Assembly (NCBI RefSeq): GCF_002933395.1
Contig: NZ_PKFN01000007.1
Coordinates: forward strand, 310,001-374,000
Direction of reading: 5' to 3'
DNA length: 64,000 nt
Source of the DNA: Yoonia maritima
GTDB taxonomy: Bacteria; Pseudomonadota; Alphaproteobacteria; Rhodobacterales; Rhodobacteraceae
Positions 17,249 to 25,557 of the stretch are shown piece by piece. Every line of letters starts with the position of its first letter. Within the stretch, counting starts at the first letter, position 1. Below the pieces are notes generated by a model that saw only the letters and a list, made by a program, of their open reading frames with translations, did not search any database and was not told where the DNA came from. A program made the position numbers and the translations under genes.

Positions 17249-18445
17249 ATGAATGAGATTTTTACAGGTAGCTTCACCCAGCAAGAACCAATCCCCGCCG
17301 AAGGGATTGCGGCAGCGAACGTAGTTATGCAGCACGGACGGTTGCATCGATACAACACGGTGGACGGCGAAGTGGCCGAAGTTGCTTTGCTCGAGGAAGA
17401 ATTCGCAGACACTGTGGGCGCAAAATATTGTCTTGCGGTGGCGTCGGGTGGCTATGCAATGACGACTGCTTTGCGGGCATGTGGTGTCGGGCAGGGCGAC
17501 CGGGTTTTAACCAATGCGTTTACTCTTGCCCCTGTGCCCGGTGCCATCGCTGCGGTCGGCGGAGTGCCCGTATTCGTTGGTGTAACAGATGCGCTTGTGA
17601 TCGACTTGGATGATTTGGTTGCAAAGCTCGACCAAGCCAACGTACTGCTTCTAAGCCATATGCGGGGGCACATCTGCGATATGGAACGCCTGATGGCATT
17701 GTGTGACGCGGCCGGTGTGACTGTGATCGAGGATTGCGCGCATACGATGGGTGCTTCGTGGAATGGTGTGCCAAGCGGTCGATGGGGGCGTTTTGGGTGC
17801 TACTCGACGCAAACCTATAAGCACATAAATTCCGGTGAAGGTGGGCTGCTGATTTCCAACGATGCCGAAGGAATGGCGCGCGCAATCATGTTGTCGGGCA
17901 GTTATATGCTTTTTGACAGGCACCGCGCCGCGCCCGAACCCAAAGTGTTTGCCCAAATCAAATATGAAACGCCGAATATATCGGGGCGTATGGATAACCT
18001 GCGCGCGGCTGTTTTGCGTCCTCAGCTCAGGTGTCTGACTGAACAAGCCGACAAATGGAATGCGCGCTACCGCGAGGTCGAAAGCGGGCTGCGCGCTGTG
18101 CCGGGGTTAAGGCTGATTGATCGCCCCGAAGGGGAAAATTTTGTTGCATCGTCGTTTCAGTTTCTTTTGCTGGATTGGGCAAGCGATGCCGTGAACGATG
18201 TCATCCTACGCTGCGCGCGCCGCGGCGTGGAATTAAAGTGGTTTGGCGGCGCAGAACCCAAAGGGTTCACGTCGCGCTACGACAGTTGGCAATACGCGCC
18301 AAGCACGCCGATGCCGCAAACAGATCGCGTATTGGCAGGTATCGTTGATATGCGGTTACCACTGACTTTTAGCATCGAAGATTGCGCGCTGATCGCACGT
18401 ATTATCCGCGCAGAGGTGAGCGCGGTGTTTCAAGCTCAGGTTTAG
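17249..18445 (+). CDS. DegT/DnrJ/EryC1/StrS family aminotransferase
   Basis: A 398-residue PLP-dependent sugar aminotransferase-type protein. The cofactor region shows DCAHTMGASWNG, and the Schiff-base lysine lies in STQTYKHINSGEGG. The N-terminal substrate-binding loop is LAVASGGYAMTTALRACG. The family installs amino groups on nucleotide sugars for surface polysaccharides or antibiotics, or oxidises sugars. No sugar nucleotide genes lie beside it except the glm genes, which are on the other strand and belong to a general pathway. The substrate is unknown. Confidence 0.85.
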   Translation: MNEIFTGSFTQQEPIPAEGIAAANVVMQHGRLHRYNTVDGEVAEVALLEEEFADTVGAKYCLAVASGGYAMTTALRACGVGQGDRVLTNAFTLAPVPGAIAAVGGVPVFVGVTDALVIDLDDLVAKLDQANVLLLSHMRGHICDMERLMALCDAAGVTVIEDCAHTMGASWNGVPSGRWGRFGCYSTQTYKHINSGEGGLLISNDAEGMARAIMLSGSYMLFDRHRAAPEPKVFAQIKYETPNISGRMDNLRAAVLRPQLRCLTEQADKWNARYREVESGLRAVPGLRLIDRPEGENFVASSFQFLLLDWASDAVNDVILRCARRGVELKWFGGAEPKGFTSRYDSWQYAPSTPMPQTDRVLAGIVDMRLPLTFSIEDCALIARIIRAEVSAVFQAQV

Positions 18446-18536
18446 GGGCACAGTTCCGCCGTCCGATACATAAGGTCGAAATTCTGTCGTACTTCTGACT
18501 GAATTGCGCACTAATCGGACCCAAAAGGGGAGCTGA

Positions 18537-19469
18537 ATGCCTTTTAGTTGGCCTACATTTGAACAAGCATTGTATCGCATTGCGCGGCTACGGCGTGTGA
18601 TCTTTACGTCTGTGATTTTGGCTGGTTTGGTTCTTTTGCTTGTCGGTGTTTTGGATCCGACGACGTTACCGTTGCAGCGGGCCGTTAACATACTCTTGAT
18701 CGTGAGCGCAGTAATTGTCGCACATGTCGTTTTGTTTCCCAACGTTCCACTTGAGGCCCTAAGCCTGTCTGTTTCGATCAGCGGTTTCATGGCTGTTGTG
18801 CCTTTGCTGAGTGTTTTTGCGAGCTTTGCGCCGATGCCGTATCGCGATGCGGCATTGCTGTTGCTGATTTGTTTGGGGATGCTTCTGGTGATCGTGGTCA
18901 TGCTTGTTGCGCAATTCTTGATCGAAGCAATTGTCTACGTTGGCCCGGCTGTTCACCTTCGTCTAAAGACACATCTAGACGTTCCTTTTGCGACGTTTGT
19001 CGCCAGCCGCCAATTTGGTTTGCGCCCGGATACGCGACGTGGCCGCGTCATGACGGGTAGCGCGGACGATAAGGGTTTTTTTGATGTGGCGGTGGTGTCG
19101 CAGCATGACTTAGATCCCGATGACCCCACGCAGCCAATGGTCGTGAAGCTTGACGCAAAGGTGCTAAGGTCCGACGCGGCAAACCACGAAGTTATGCTGG
19201 TGCTTGCTGACGGCGCTGTGACCGTGACGTCATATAAATTTGTCGCCAAAGAAGGGGGATGTCAGGTCGAAATTACCGAAATACCCGGTGATTTTACGCT
19301 TGGTATGCACGCGGTTTTTTGGCTGATGGACCAGCAAACAGATAACTTGGTTGAAGTCGCCGAACTGTTGCAGGGCGGTCCAAGTTGCGCGAATGGTCTG
19401 TCGCATGCGGTATCGCTCCTTTCGATTGCCAGCATGGTTTTATCCCCACGACAGCCTTTATTGGATTAA
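18537..19469 (+). CDS. Membrane protein of unknown function
   Basis: A 310-residue protein. The first 130 residues hold about four membrane helices (FTSVILAGLVLLLVGVL, ILLIVSAVIVAHVVLF, SVSISGFMAVVPLLSVF and LLLICLGMLLVIVVMLVAQF). The remainder is soluble, of mixed beta character, with no cysteine-rich or nucleotide-binding motif. A strong GGGGAG site precedes the ATG. It lies upstream of nuoA, in the same direction, but a promoter-like sequence between them suggests separate transcription. I do not recognise the family. Confidence 0.7.
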   Translation: MPFSWPTFEQALYRIARLRRVIFTSVILAGLVLLLVGVLDPTTLPLQRAVNILLIVSAVIVAHVVLFPNVPLEALSLSVSISGFMAVVPLLSVFASFAPMPYRDAALLLLICLGMLLVIVVMLVAQFLIEAIVYVGPAVHLRLKTHLDVPFATFVASRQFGLRPDTRRGRVMTGSADDKGFFDVAVVSQHDLDPDDPTQPMVVKLDAKVLRSDAANHEVMLVLADGAVTVTSYKFVAKEGGCQVEITEIPGDFTLGMHAVFWLMDQQTDNLVEVAELLQGGPSCANGLSHAVSLLSIASMVLSPRQPLLD

Positions 19470-19493
19470 GCCTGCCTTTGCCTCGTGATCTTA

Positions 19494-19522
19494 TTGACCC
19501 TTCTTGGGGGCAGGGGTATGCA
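19494..19522 (+). promoter_or_regulatory. Predicted promoter of nuoA
   Basis: TTGACC (19494-19499) and TATGCA (19517-19522) are separated by 17 bases, a good housekeeping-sigma match, in the 109-base gap ahead of nuoA. This is the best candidate for the start of complex I transcription. Confidence 0.5.
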
Positions 19523-19578
19523 GCAGGAAGCTATATTTAGGTATGCAGATGCGCATGCCGTGCCAAAAAGGACCCGCT

Positions 19579-19944
19579 ATGCAGGAAATGCTTTCTGAAT
19601 ATCTGCCGATCATGATTTTTCTTGGGCTGGCGGTCGCGTTGGGATTGATCCTGATTCTTGCGGCGGCGATCGTTGCGGTGCGTAACCCTGACCCTGAAAA
19701 AGTGTCGGCTTATGAATGTGGATTCAACGCATTTGATGATGCGCGGATGAAATTCGATGTTCGGTTTTACCTCGTGTCGATCTTGTTCATTATCTTTGAT
19801 CTCGAAGTCGCGTTCCTGTTTCCGTGGGCTGTCGCATTCAAGGACATCAGCATGGTCGGTTTTTGGTCAATGATGGTGTTCTTAGGCGTTTTGACCGCAG
19901 GCTTTGCCTATGAGTGGAAAAAAGGCGCGCTTGAGTGGGAATGA
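19579..19944 (+). CDS. nuoA: NADH-quinone oxidoreductase subunit A
   Basis: A 121-residue, three-helix membrane subunit of complex I at the junction of the peripheral and membrane arms. The cytoplasmic loop carries the conserved [21 protein letters not shown] region, whose cysteine lies near the quinone site, and the second helix has [16 protein letters not shown] use the ATG at 19579, preceded by AAAAAGGA; an in-frame extension upstream is not conserved in type. It is followed by an intrinsic-terminator-like hairpin, so it may be partly uncoupled from nuoB. Confidence 0.95.
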   Translation: MQEMLSEYLPIMIFLGLAVALGLILILAAAIVAVRNPDPEKVSAYECGFNAFDDARMKFDVRFYLVSILFIIFDLEVAFLFPWAVAFKDISMVGFWSMMVFLGVLTAGFAYEWKKGALEWE

Positions 19945-19969
19945 TCTAACTTTTCCGTTGGATTTTTTG

Positions 19970-20001
19970 AATGCCGGTTGCAATTGTGATCGGCATTTTT
20001 T
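19970..20001 (+). terminator. Intrinsic terminator-like hairpin after nuoA
   Basis: AATGCCG (19970-19976) pairs with CGGCATT (19991-19997), followed by a T-run into 20001. It lies 25 bases after the nuoA stop, inside what is usually one operon. The 14-base loop is long, so termination is probably partial. Confidence 0.6.
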
Positions 20002-20106
20002 GTAATAATGTGCAACGTTCTTTGCCGCGACGCGTATTATCGGTTAAATTCAGCACTATTCGTTGAAAACTGATTTTATTGATAGACTGTATGCGGCCGT
20101 GCTGTC

Positions 20107-20163
20107 TTGACCTTGGGGGGGACCAAGCGTAGTTCCTAACTTGCAAAAGGTAGGCCCTTGGTC
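20107..20163 (+). promoter_or_regulatory. Possible promoter and alternative-hairpin leader before nuoB
   Basis: TTGACC (20107-20112) and TAGTTC (20130-20135) have a 17-base spacer and could restart transcription after the nuoA terminator. CCAAG (20123-20127) can pair with CTTGG at 20112-20116, or, as GACCAAG (20121-20127), with CTTGGTC (20157-20163). The two pairings exclude each other. If transcription starts within the nuoA unit, this could be a switch; that is speculative. Confidence 0.35.
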
Positions 20164-20194
20164 TGCATGGTAACTGATAAGGAAAGACGCACTT

Positions 20195-20728
20195 ATGGGG
20201 ATCGCCACCGGCCCGAACGATGCGGGCGCCGACAAGGAAGCTGCCACCCAGACCCTTAATCGCGAACTGCAGGACAAGGGTTTCCTTGTGACCAGCACCG
20301 CAGATATGATTAATTGGGCGCGCACCGGATCACTGCACTGGATGACCTTTGGTCTTGCATGTTGCGCCGTGGAAATGATGCATACGTCTATGCCGCGCTA
20401 TGACCTTGAAAGGTTTGGTACTGCGCCGCGGGCTTCCCCACGTCAATCTGACTTGATGATCGTTGCTGGTACGCTGACCAATAAAATGGCGCCTGCTCTG
20501 CGCAAGGTTTATGACCAGATGCCGGAACCACGTTACGTGATTTCGATGGGGTCATGTGCGAACGGTGGCGGCTATTACCACTATAGCTATTCAGTCGTAC
20601 GCGGTTGCGATCGTATCGTACCTGTTGATGTCTATGTGCCAGGTTGCCCGCCAACCGCCGAAGCACTGTTGTACGGTATTTTGCAGTTGCAACGCAAAAT
20701 TCGCCGGACCGGGACGATCGTGCGCTAA
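20195..20728 (+). CDS. nuoB: NADH-quinone oxidoreductase subunit B
   Basis: A 177-residue subunit that holds iron-sulfur cluster N2, the last electron donor before quinone. The ligands are visible in [10 protein letters not shown] (adjacent cysteines), [13 protein letters not shown] and [14 protein letters not shown]. It is soluble, in the quinone-reducing module of the peripheral arm, facing NuoD. Length is typical for alphaproteobacteria. nuoC begins 23 bases after its stop. Confidence 0.97.
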   Translation: MGIATGPNDAGADKEAATQTLNRELQDKGFLVTSTADMINWARTGSLHWMTFGLACCAVEMMHTSMPRYDLERFGTAPRASPRQSDLMIVAGTLTNKMAPALRKVYDQMPEPRYVISMGSCANGGGYYHYSYSVVRGCDRIVPVDVYVPGCPPTAEALLYGILQLQRKIRRTGTIVR

Positions 20729-20751
20729 GGCGCGTGCTGAAAGGAAATAAA

Positions 20752-21360
20752 ATGACCGAAGCACTCAATGAACTCGGCGCTCTGTTAGAAGCCAAGCGCA
20801 ACGACTGTGTCCTGTCGTGGGACGTTACCCATGATGAGCTGACCGTCACTGTCGCGCCGTCCTCGCTTGTTACGTTTGTGGAGTTTTTGAAAACCGATCA
20901 GGCCTGCAAATTTTCCAGCCTTGTCGATATCACGGCTGTTGATTACCCAAGTCGGGCAAAGCGGTTTGACGTCGTTTACCATTTTCTTAGCATGTATCAG
21001 AACCATCGCATCCGACTGCGCGTTCAGATTCGCGAAGACGAAATGATGCCATCGATCTTGTCAGTGCACCCTAGTGCGAATTGGTTTGAACGCGAAATTT
21101 TTGACATGTTTGGCATTCTGTTTTCCGGGCATCCAGATTTGCGCCGGATACTGACAGATTATGGTTTCCGCGGATATCCGCTGCGCAAAGATTTTCCGAC
21201 AACGGGTTACACCGAAGTGCGTTATGATGAAGTGCAAAAGCGCGTCGTTTATGAACCAGTGAAGCTGGTTCAAGAGTACCGCCAGTTCGACTTTATGTCA
21301 CCATGGGAAGGGGCCCAATACATCCTGCCCGGCGACGAGAAAAAAGAGGAGGCGAAGTAA
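20752..21360 (+). CDS. nuoC: NADH-quinone oxidoreductase subunit C
   Basis: A 202-residue, 30-kDa-type subunit of the peripheral arm. The conserved stretches are [35 protein letters not shown] and the [13 protein letters not shown] region. It binds NuoD and helps shape the quinone module; it carries no cofactor. The ATG at 20752 follows AAGGAAATAA; longer in-frame starts overlap nuoB and are not conserved. nuoC and nuoD are separate genes here, unlike the fused nuoCD of Escherichia coli. Confidence 0.96.
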   Translation: MTEALNELGALLEAKRNDCVLSWDVTHDELTVTVAPSSLVTFVEFLKTDQACKFSSLVDITAVDYPSRAKRFDVVYHFLSMYQNHRIRLRVQIREDEMMPSILSVHPSANWFEREIFDMFGILFSGHPDLRRILTDYGFRGYPLRKDFPTTGYTEVRYDEVQKRVVYEPVKLVQEYRQFDFMSPWEGAQYILPGDEKKEEAK

Positions 21361-21361
21361 T

Positions 21362-22600
21362 ATGATGGACGGGAATATCCGTACGAATGCGTATGATGAC
21401 GGTTCTACTGACGCCGCCACCGACGAACAGCAAATTCGTAATTTCAATATAAACTTTGGTCCGCAACACCCCGCGGCCCACGGTGTTTTGCGTCTTGTTC
21501 TTGAACTCGACGGCGAGATTGTTGAACGTTGTGACCCGCACATCGGCCTGTTGCACCGTGGCACCGAAAAGCTGATGGAAAGCCGCACTTACCTACAGAA
21601 CCTGCCGTATTTTGATCGGTTGGACTATGTCGCGCCCATGAACCAAGAACATGCTTGGTGTCTTGCGATTGAAAAGCTGACAGGCACCGAAGTGCCGCGT
21701 CGTGCGTCGCTGATCCGCGTGCTTTATTCTGAAATTGGCCGGGTGTTGAATCATCTTCTGAACGTTACGACCCAAGCGATGGACGTTGGTGCGCTGACCC
21801 CACCTCTCTGGGGCTTTGAAGAGCGTGAAAAGCTGATGGTGTTTTACGAGCGCGCCTGTGGTGCCCGTTTGCACGCTGCATACTTCCGTCCGGGCGGTGT
21901 GCACCAAGATCTGCCTGATCAACTGATCGAGGACATTGATACTTGGGCTGTTGAGTTCCCAAAGGTTCTTGCTGACATTGACGGCCTGCTGACTGAAAAC
22001 CGGATTTTCAAACAGCGTAACGCTGACATCGGCATCGTCACCGAAGAAGACATCCAAGAGTGGGGCTTCTCTGGTGTCATGGTGCGCGGTTCTGGCCTTG
22101 CGTGGGATTTGCGCCGTGCACAGCCCTACGAGTGCTACGATGAATTTGAATTCCAAATTCCGGTTGGCAAAAACGGCGACTGCTATGACCGTTATCTGTG
22201 TCGTATGGAAGAAATGCGCCAATCTACGTCGATTATCCGTCAGGCCTGCGAAAAGCTACGCCATGAAAAAGGTGATGTGATGGCGCGCGGTAAGATGACC
22301 CCGCCAACACGCGGTGAAATGAAAACATCGATGGAATCTTTGATCCATCACTTCAAACTATACACCGAAGGTTTCCACGTTCCTGCTGGCGAAGTTTACG
22401 CCGCCGTCGAGGCACCCAAAGGTGAGTTTGGCGTCTATCTGGTCGCTGATGGATCAAACAAACCTTACCGCGCCAAACTGCGTGCGCCGGGTTTCTTGCA
22501 TTTGCAGGCGATGGATCACGTGGCCGGTGGTCACCAGCTTGCCGACGTTGCTGCGATTATCGGTACGATGGACGTCGTATTTGGTGAGATCGACCGCTAA
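21362..22600 (+). CDS. nuoD: NADH-quinone oxidoreductase subunit D
   Basis: A 412-residue, 49-kDa-type subunit that forms most of the quinone-binding cavity with NuoB. The [NiFe]-hydrogenase-derived fold shows [20 protein letters not shown] near the N-terminus, the [14 protein letters not shown] segment and DVVFGEIDR at the C-terminus. The start is 2 bases after nuoC, preceded by GAGGCGAAG. The stop overlaps the ATG of a 52-residue membrane ORF in a TAATG arrangement, implying coupled translation. Confidence 0.97.
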   Translation: MMDGNIRTNAYDDGSTDAATDEQQIRNFNINFGPQHPAAHGVLRLVLELDGEIVERCDPHIGLLHRGTEKLMESRTYLQNLPYFDRLDYVAPMNQEHAWCLAIEKLTGTEVPRRASLIRVLYSEIGRVLNHLLNVTTQAMDVGALTPPLWGFEEREKLMVFYERACGARLHAAYFRPGGVHQDLPDQLIEDIDTWAVEFPKVLADIDGLLTENRIFKQRNADIGIVTEEDIQEWGFSGVMVRGSGLAWDLRRAQPYECYDEFEFQIPVGKNGDCYDRYLCRMEEMRQSTSIIRQACEKLRHEKGDVMARGKMTPPTRGEMKTSMESLIHHFKLYTEGFHVPAGEVYAAVEAPKGEFGVYLVADGSNKPYRAKLRAPGFLHLQAMDHVAGGHQLADVAAIIGTMDVVFGEIDR

Positions 22601-22758
22601 TGGGTTCGATTACGGTTGATATTTGGCTGCTGGTGCTTGGTGCCGTTTCTGGCATGGCTGGCGGGCTTGTCGCGCGTGGCCGTGGTCGGTTTGTGAAATC
22701 TGCGATTGCCGGTGCAGTCGCTGTGTTTTTGGTGACGTTTCTGCGTGGCCAACTTTGA
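22600..22758 (+). CDS. Small membrane protein (52 residues) inside the nuo cluster
   Basis: The ATG at 22600 shares its A with the nuoD stop (TAATG). The 52-residue product, starting [20 protein letters not shown], has two short hydrophobic stretches (about 8-25 and 32-48) with an arginine-rich turn (ARGRGRF) between them, as expected for a hairpin membrane protein with a cytoplasmic loop. The precise overlap and lack of a separate ribosome site argue for translational coupling to nuoD. Unidentified frames at this place are reported for related nuo clusters. Its function is unknown; a helper in complex I assembly or stability is possible. Confidence 0.65.
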   Translation: MGSITVDIWLLVLGAVSGMAGGLVARGRGRFVKSAIAGAVAVFLVTFLRGQL

Positions 22759-22791
22759 ACCGCTTAGCGGATATTGGAAGGAATAAAAGAC

Positions 22792-23115
22792 ATGAAGCGT
22801 AAACTGATCGGTCTTTCGTTTGTTGTGCTTTCGGCCTGTGCTGGCGGAACGTTTCAAGTGCCTGATTTTCGTCCCGATACCACGCCATCGCCTGCGCCTG
22901 TGGTTAATCCGCTGTCCGCCAAAGAACGGTTTGTCACCACAGTTGAACAAAACGGTTGTGTCGTGAACGAAAGCAACTCTTCCATCGTTCTTGCTGATGC
23001 GACGCTATCTGTCGAAGATCTGGGCCGCATCATGAACGAACTGAAAGCCGAAGGGCGAGGGCAGGTTGCTGCCGATCAACGGTCGTTTGAAATCATTTCT
23101 GCTAATTGCCCTTAA
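22792..23115 (+). CDS. Small lipoprotein in the nuo cluster
   Basis: A 107-residue protein with a lipoprotein signal (MKRKLIGLSFVVLSAC), lipidated cysteine at residue 16. A Pro-rich spacer (TTPSPAPVVNP) leads to a compact domain of about 65 residues, KERFVTTVEQNGCVVN to ISANCP, with two cysteines near its ends that could form a disulfide in the periplasm. I use the ATG at 22792, preceded by GGAAGGA. It is expressed with the complex I genes but would lie in the periplasm, where complex I has little mass. Function unknown. Confidence 0.7.
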   Translation: MKRKLIGLSFVVLSACAGGTFQVPDFRPDTTPSPAPVVNPLSAKERFVTTVEQNGCVVNESNSSIVLADATLSVEDLGRIMNELKAEGRGQVAADQRSFEIISANCP

Positions 23116-23134
23116 CCAAAAAGGAGGTCGCTAG

Positions 23135-23257
23135 ATGAGTACTCTTGGCTTGCCGGGCCTGCTGCTTTTGTTGGGTGGCCTTAATCCTGGTGGGATTGTT
23201 CCTACCACCTTGTTTGCGCTGACCACATCAGCCGCCGTAATGACTGGGATAAACTAA
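23135..23257 (+). CDS. Hydrophobic 40-residue ORF preceding nuoE
   Basis: An ATG at 23135 is preceded by the strongest ribosome site in the region (AAGGAGGT, 9 bases upstream). The frame ends in TAATG, sharing its last A with the nuoE start. The product, beginning [20 protein letters not shown], is hydrophobic, with two short segments around a Gly-Pro-Gly-type turn and a short tail. It may be a small membrane peptide, or a leader ORF that loads ribosomes for nuoE, which has no ribosome site of its own apart from this overlap. Confidence 0.6.
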   Translation: MSTLGLPGLLLLLGGLNPGGIVPTTLFALTTSAAVMTGIN

Positions 23258-24369
23258 TGCTACGCCGCCTATACCACGAACAACCAGCCACGTTTGCATT
23301 TACGCCTGATAACCAAAAATGGGCCGAAGCGCAGACAAAGAAATTCCCCGAAGGCCGTCAGGCCTCTGCCGTGATCCCGCTGTTGTGGCGCGCACAAGAG
23401 CAAGAGGGATGGCTGACCCGCCCTGCGATTGAACACATCGCAGAGATGTTGGACATGGCCTATATCCGGGTACTTGAGGTCGCGTCGTTCTACTTTATGT
23501 TCCAATTACAGCCCGTGGGTTCGATCGCACACATTCAGGTTTGCGGCACGTTGTCGTGCATGATTTGTGGTGCAGAAGATCTGATCGGTGTCTGTAAAGA
23601 CAAGATCGCTGACAAGGCGCATGCGCTATCCGCTGATGGTAAATTTTCTTGGGAAGAAGTCGAATGCCTTGGTTCATGTGCGAACGCACCGATGGCCCAG
23701 ATCGGCAAAGACTATTACGAAGATTTGACCGCTGCACGTCTGAGCGAAATCATTGATGAATTAGCTGCAGGGCAGGTTCCTGTGCCGGGGCCACAAAATG
23801 GTCGTTTCGCGGCGGAGCCGCTTAAGGGACTGACGTCTTTGCGGGGCTATGACAGCGGCAAGACTAAGTATAACGCAAGCGTGCAAGCTGCTGTTGATAT
23901 TGGTGACACGGTGAAGCGTATCGATGGGACCGAGGTTCCGCTTTTGACGCCATGGATTGATGACGGCAGCGCAGCCCCTCAAAAGCCGAAAGCGGCGGAC
24001 AAACCCAAAGCCCCGAAACCTGCAGCCAAGAAGCCGGTCGATAAGACGGGTATCACGAAACAAGAAGCCGTCGCGCAATCGAAGGGCAAGCCGGAAGCGC
24101 AACCCGCACCGGCAGGCGATGTCGCAGAGAAAAAACCACGGACAATGAAGGCACCACGCAAAGCAGGTGCTGATGATCTGAAACGCATTAGCGGCGTCGG
24201 CCCAAAGCTAGAGGGCGTCTTGAACGAACTTGGTTTTTGGCACTTTGATCAGATCGCAAAATGGACCGACGCAGAGGTCGTTTGGGTTGATAGCCGGTTG
24301 AAGTTTAAAGGCCGTATTGTACGCGATAACTGGATTGCACAAGCTGCTGAGTTTGCAACGAAAGGCTAA
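23257..24369 (+). CDS. nuoE: NADH-quinone oxidoreductase subunit E with C-terminal HhH extension
   Basis: A 370-residue protein, over twice the length of the classic 24-kDa subunit. Residues 1 to about 172 are NuoE proper, with the [2Fe-2S] N1a ligands Cys96, Cys101, Cys137 and Cys141. Residues 173-239 are a conserved-looking spacer, and 240-304 a Lys/Pro/Ala-rich basic linker ([12 protein letters not shown]). Residues 305-367 form a small helix-hairpin-helix-type domain with [10 protein letters not shown] and WHFDQIAKW. That domain recurs in the next gene. NuoE works with NuoF in the NADH dehydrogenase module. Long NuoE forms occur in related alphaproteobacteria; the role of the tail is not known. 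Confidence 0.95.
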   Translation: MLRRLYHEQPATFAFTPDNQKWAEAQTKKFPEGRQASAVIPLLWRAQEQEGWLTRPAIEHIAEMLDMAYIRVLEVASFYFMFQLQPVGSIAHIQVCGTLSCMICGAEDLIGVCKDKIADKAHALSADGKFSWEEVECLGSCANAPMAQIGKDYYEDLTAARLSEIIDELAAGQVPVPGPQNGRFAAEPLKGLTSLRGYDSGKTKYNASVQAAVDIGDTVKRIDGTEVPLLTPWIDDGSAAPQKPKAADKPKAPKPAAKKPVDKTGITKQEAVAQSKGKPEAQPAPAGDVAEKKPRTMKAPRKAGADDLKRISGVGPKLEGVLNELGFWHFDQIAKWTDAEVVWVDSRLKFKGRIVRDNWIAQAAEFATKG

Positions 24370-24376
24370 GAACGCG

Positions 24377-24415
24377 GCGATTGGGCCGCATATTTGGCCT
24401 AATCGCTTGATTTTT
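24377..24415 (+). terminator. Intrinsic terminator after nuoE
   Basis: GCGATT-g-GGCC (24377-24387) pairs with GGCC-t-AATCGC (24396-24406) across an 8-base loop, followed by TTGATTTTT. The stem is strong and the T-tract is adequate, 8 bases after the nuoE stop. Downstream nuo genes would need read-through or a new promoter. Confidence 0.7.
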
Positions 24416-24429
24416 CGACCTTTGCGATA

Positions 24430-24542
24430 AAATGTTTAGGTTTTTTCATCCTGGCGGGTAAATGTTTCGGGAAGCACGGTTCGGGAATGCCGAAATTGGC
24501 CGTGCTTTGACGAAACAGGACGGCGTCGGTGTGCTGCCGTCC
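24430..24542 (+). promoter_or_regulatory. Structured leader of the HhH membrane-protein gene
   Basis: AAATGTTT occurs twice exactly 30 bases apart (24430-24437 and 24460-24467), which suits two protein-binding half sites on one DNA face. A nested stem-loop follows, AAGCACGG/CCGTGCTT (24472-24479 and 24500-24507) with inner TTCGG/CCGAA. Then comes a 7-bp hairpin GGACGGC/GCCGTCC (24518-24542) directly before the ribosome site GAGGGAGA. The three consecutive structures suggest regulated expression. Confidence 0.5.
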
Positions 24543-24558
24543 GAGGGAGACTGAAAAG

Positions 24559-25275
24559 ATGAACGAAGCAAAACCTATTACCACGCGTATGATTGCGATT
24601 GCGGCCTGTTTTGGCGGTGTTCTGGCTCTGCTCTTGCTGATTTTTAGCAAGCTTGGCTTTTTGGGCGCACTTTTGATTGGCTTGATTGTTGCAGCGATTG
24701 TTCTTGTTGTCCTGATGTTCGGCTGGGCCGATGCATTCGTAAAGCCCGTTGAGCCACCAGCCTCTGCTGCTGCGACTCCGGATACGACGCCCGCGCCAGA
24801 GATGGCACCCGCCCCTATTGTTGCACCGATTACAGCATCACCAATCATTGAACCAACGCCCGAGGTCGAACCAGAGGTTGCGGAGGAACCAGAGCCGATT
24901 GTCGCACCAGAGCCCGAGCCTGTTGTTGAGCAAGCGCCTGAACCGGTTATAGAAGCAGCGCCAGTTGCAGAACCAGAGCTAACCCAAGCGGAGCCAGTCG
25001 AAGAAGCGCCTGTCGCCCTTGCGGCAGAAGACGCCGGAAAACCTGTTGCGCTAAAGGCTGCACGTGAAGGTGGGGCAGATGATCTTAAAAAGATCAAAGG
25101 CGTTGGTCCAAAGCTTGAAACCATGCTCAACGGGATGGGAATTTACCACTTTGACCAGGTTGCATCATGGGGCGCATCGGAACAAAAGTGGGTCGATGAA
25201 AATTTGCAGGGCTTTAAGGGTCGTGCAACCCGTGACAAATGGGTAGAACAAGCCAAGACACTGGCGGCTGGCTAA
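24559..25275 (+). CDS. Membrane-anchored HhH-domain protein paralogous to the NuoE tail
   Basis: A 238-residue protein with two membrane helices (about 11-31 and 33-56), then a Pro/Glu/Ala linker of about 105 residues (60-165; repeats such as PEPEPVVEQAPEP) that is strongly acidic. Residues 173-236 match the NuoE C-terminal domain almost motif for motif: ADDLKKIKGVGPKLE, YHFDQVASW, GFKGRATRDKWVEQA. The start at 24559 follows GAGGGAGACTG. Similar tails occur on ribosomal protein L21 in some alphaproteobacteria. The design suggests a membrane tether placing an HhH module near complex I. DNA binding is possible from the fold but not shown. Confidence 0.8.
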   Translation: MNEAKPITTRMIAIAACFGGVLALLLLIFSKLGFLGALLIGLIVAAIVLVVLMFGWADAFVKPVEPPASAAATPDTTPAPEMAPAPIVAPITASPIIEPTPEVEPEVAEEPEPIVAPEPEPVVEQAPEPVIEAAPVAEPELTQAEPVEEAPVALAAEDAGKPVALKAAREGGADDLKKIKGVGPKLETMLNGMGIYHFDQVASWGASEQKWVDENLQGFKGRATRDKWVEQAKTLAAG

Positions 25276-25326
25276 GCCATCAGGTAAAGAAAACGAAAGG
25301 CGGCGTCGCAAGGCGCCGTTCCACAC

Positions 25327-25557
25327 ATGAGCCAAAAAACAGATGAAAAACAGGCAAAGGCGGGACAACGCACCGCGTTGATTCTTGCTGGAACTGGTGC
25401 TTTATGGATTTTGGCTACATGGGCGGGGTCACATTTCGGTTGGTCCATTCGGACACGCGCGTTATTTGACCTTGCAGCACTCGCTGGTTTTGGCTTTGCG
25501 CTGTGGCAGACATTTCAACTCTGGCGCGCGCGCCAGAACGACAAGGGCGAAAGCTGA
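25327..25557 (+). CDS. Small membrane protein, DUF5337-like
   Basis: A 76-residue protein with a charged N-terminus ([15 protein letters not shown]), two membrane helices (about 17-34 and 46-62) and a short Arg/Lys-rich tail. It resembles the small DUF5337-type proteins encoded before nuoF in Rhodobacteraceae. The stop overlaps the nuoF ATG (TGATG), which implies coupled translation and a link with the NADH module. No catalytic residues are apparent. Confidence 0.7.
   Translation: MSQKTDEKQAKAGQRTALILAGTGALWILATWAGSHFGWSIRTRALFDLAALAGFGFALWQTFQLWRARQNDKGES

Noticed and set aside
24399-25130. Open frame on the minus strand with Ser/Gly/Ala repeats.
   Set aside because: The repeat is the shadow of the Glu/Pro linker of the HhH membrane protein on the plus strand.
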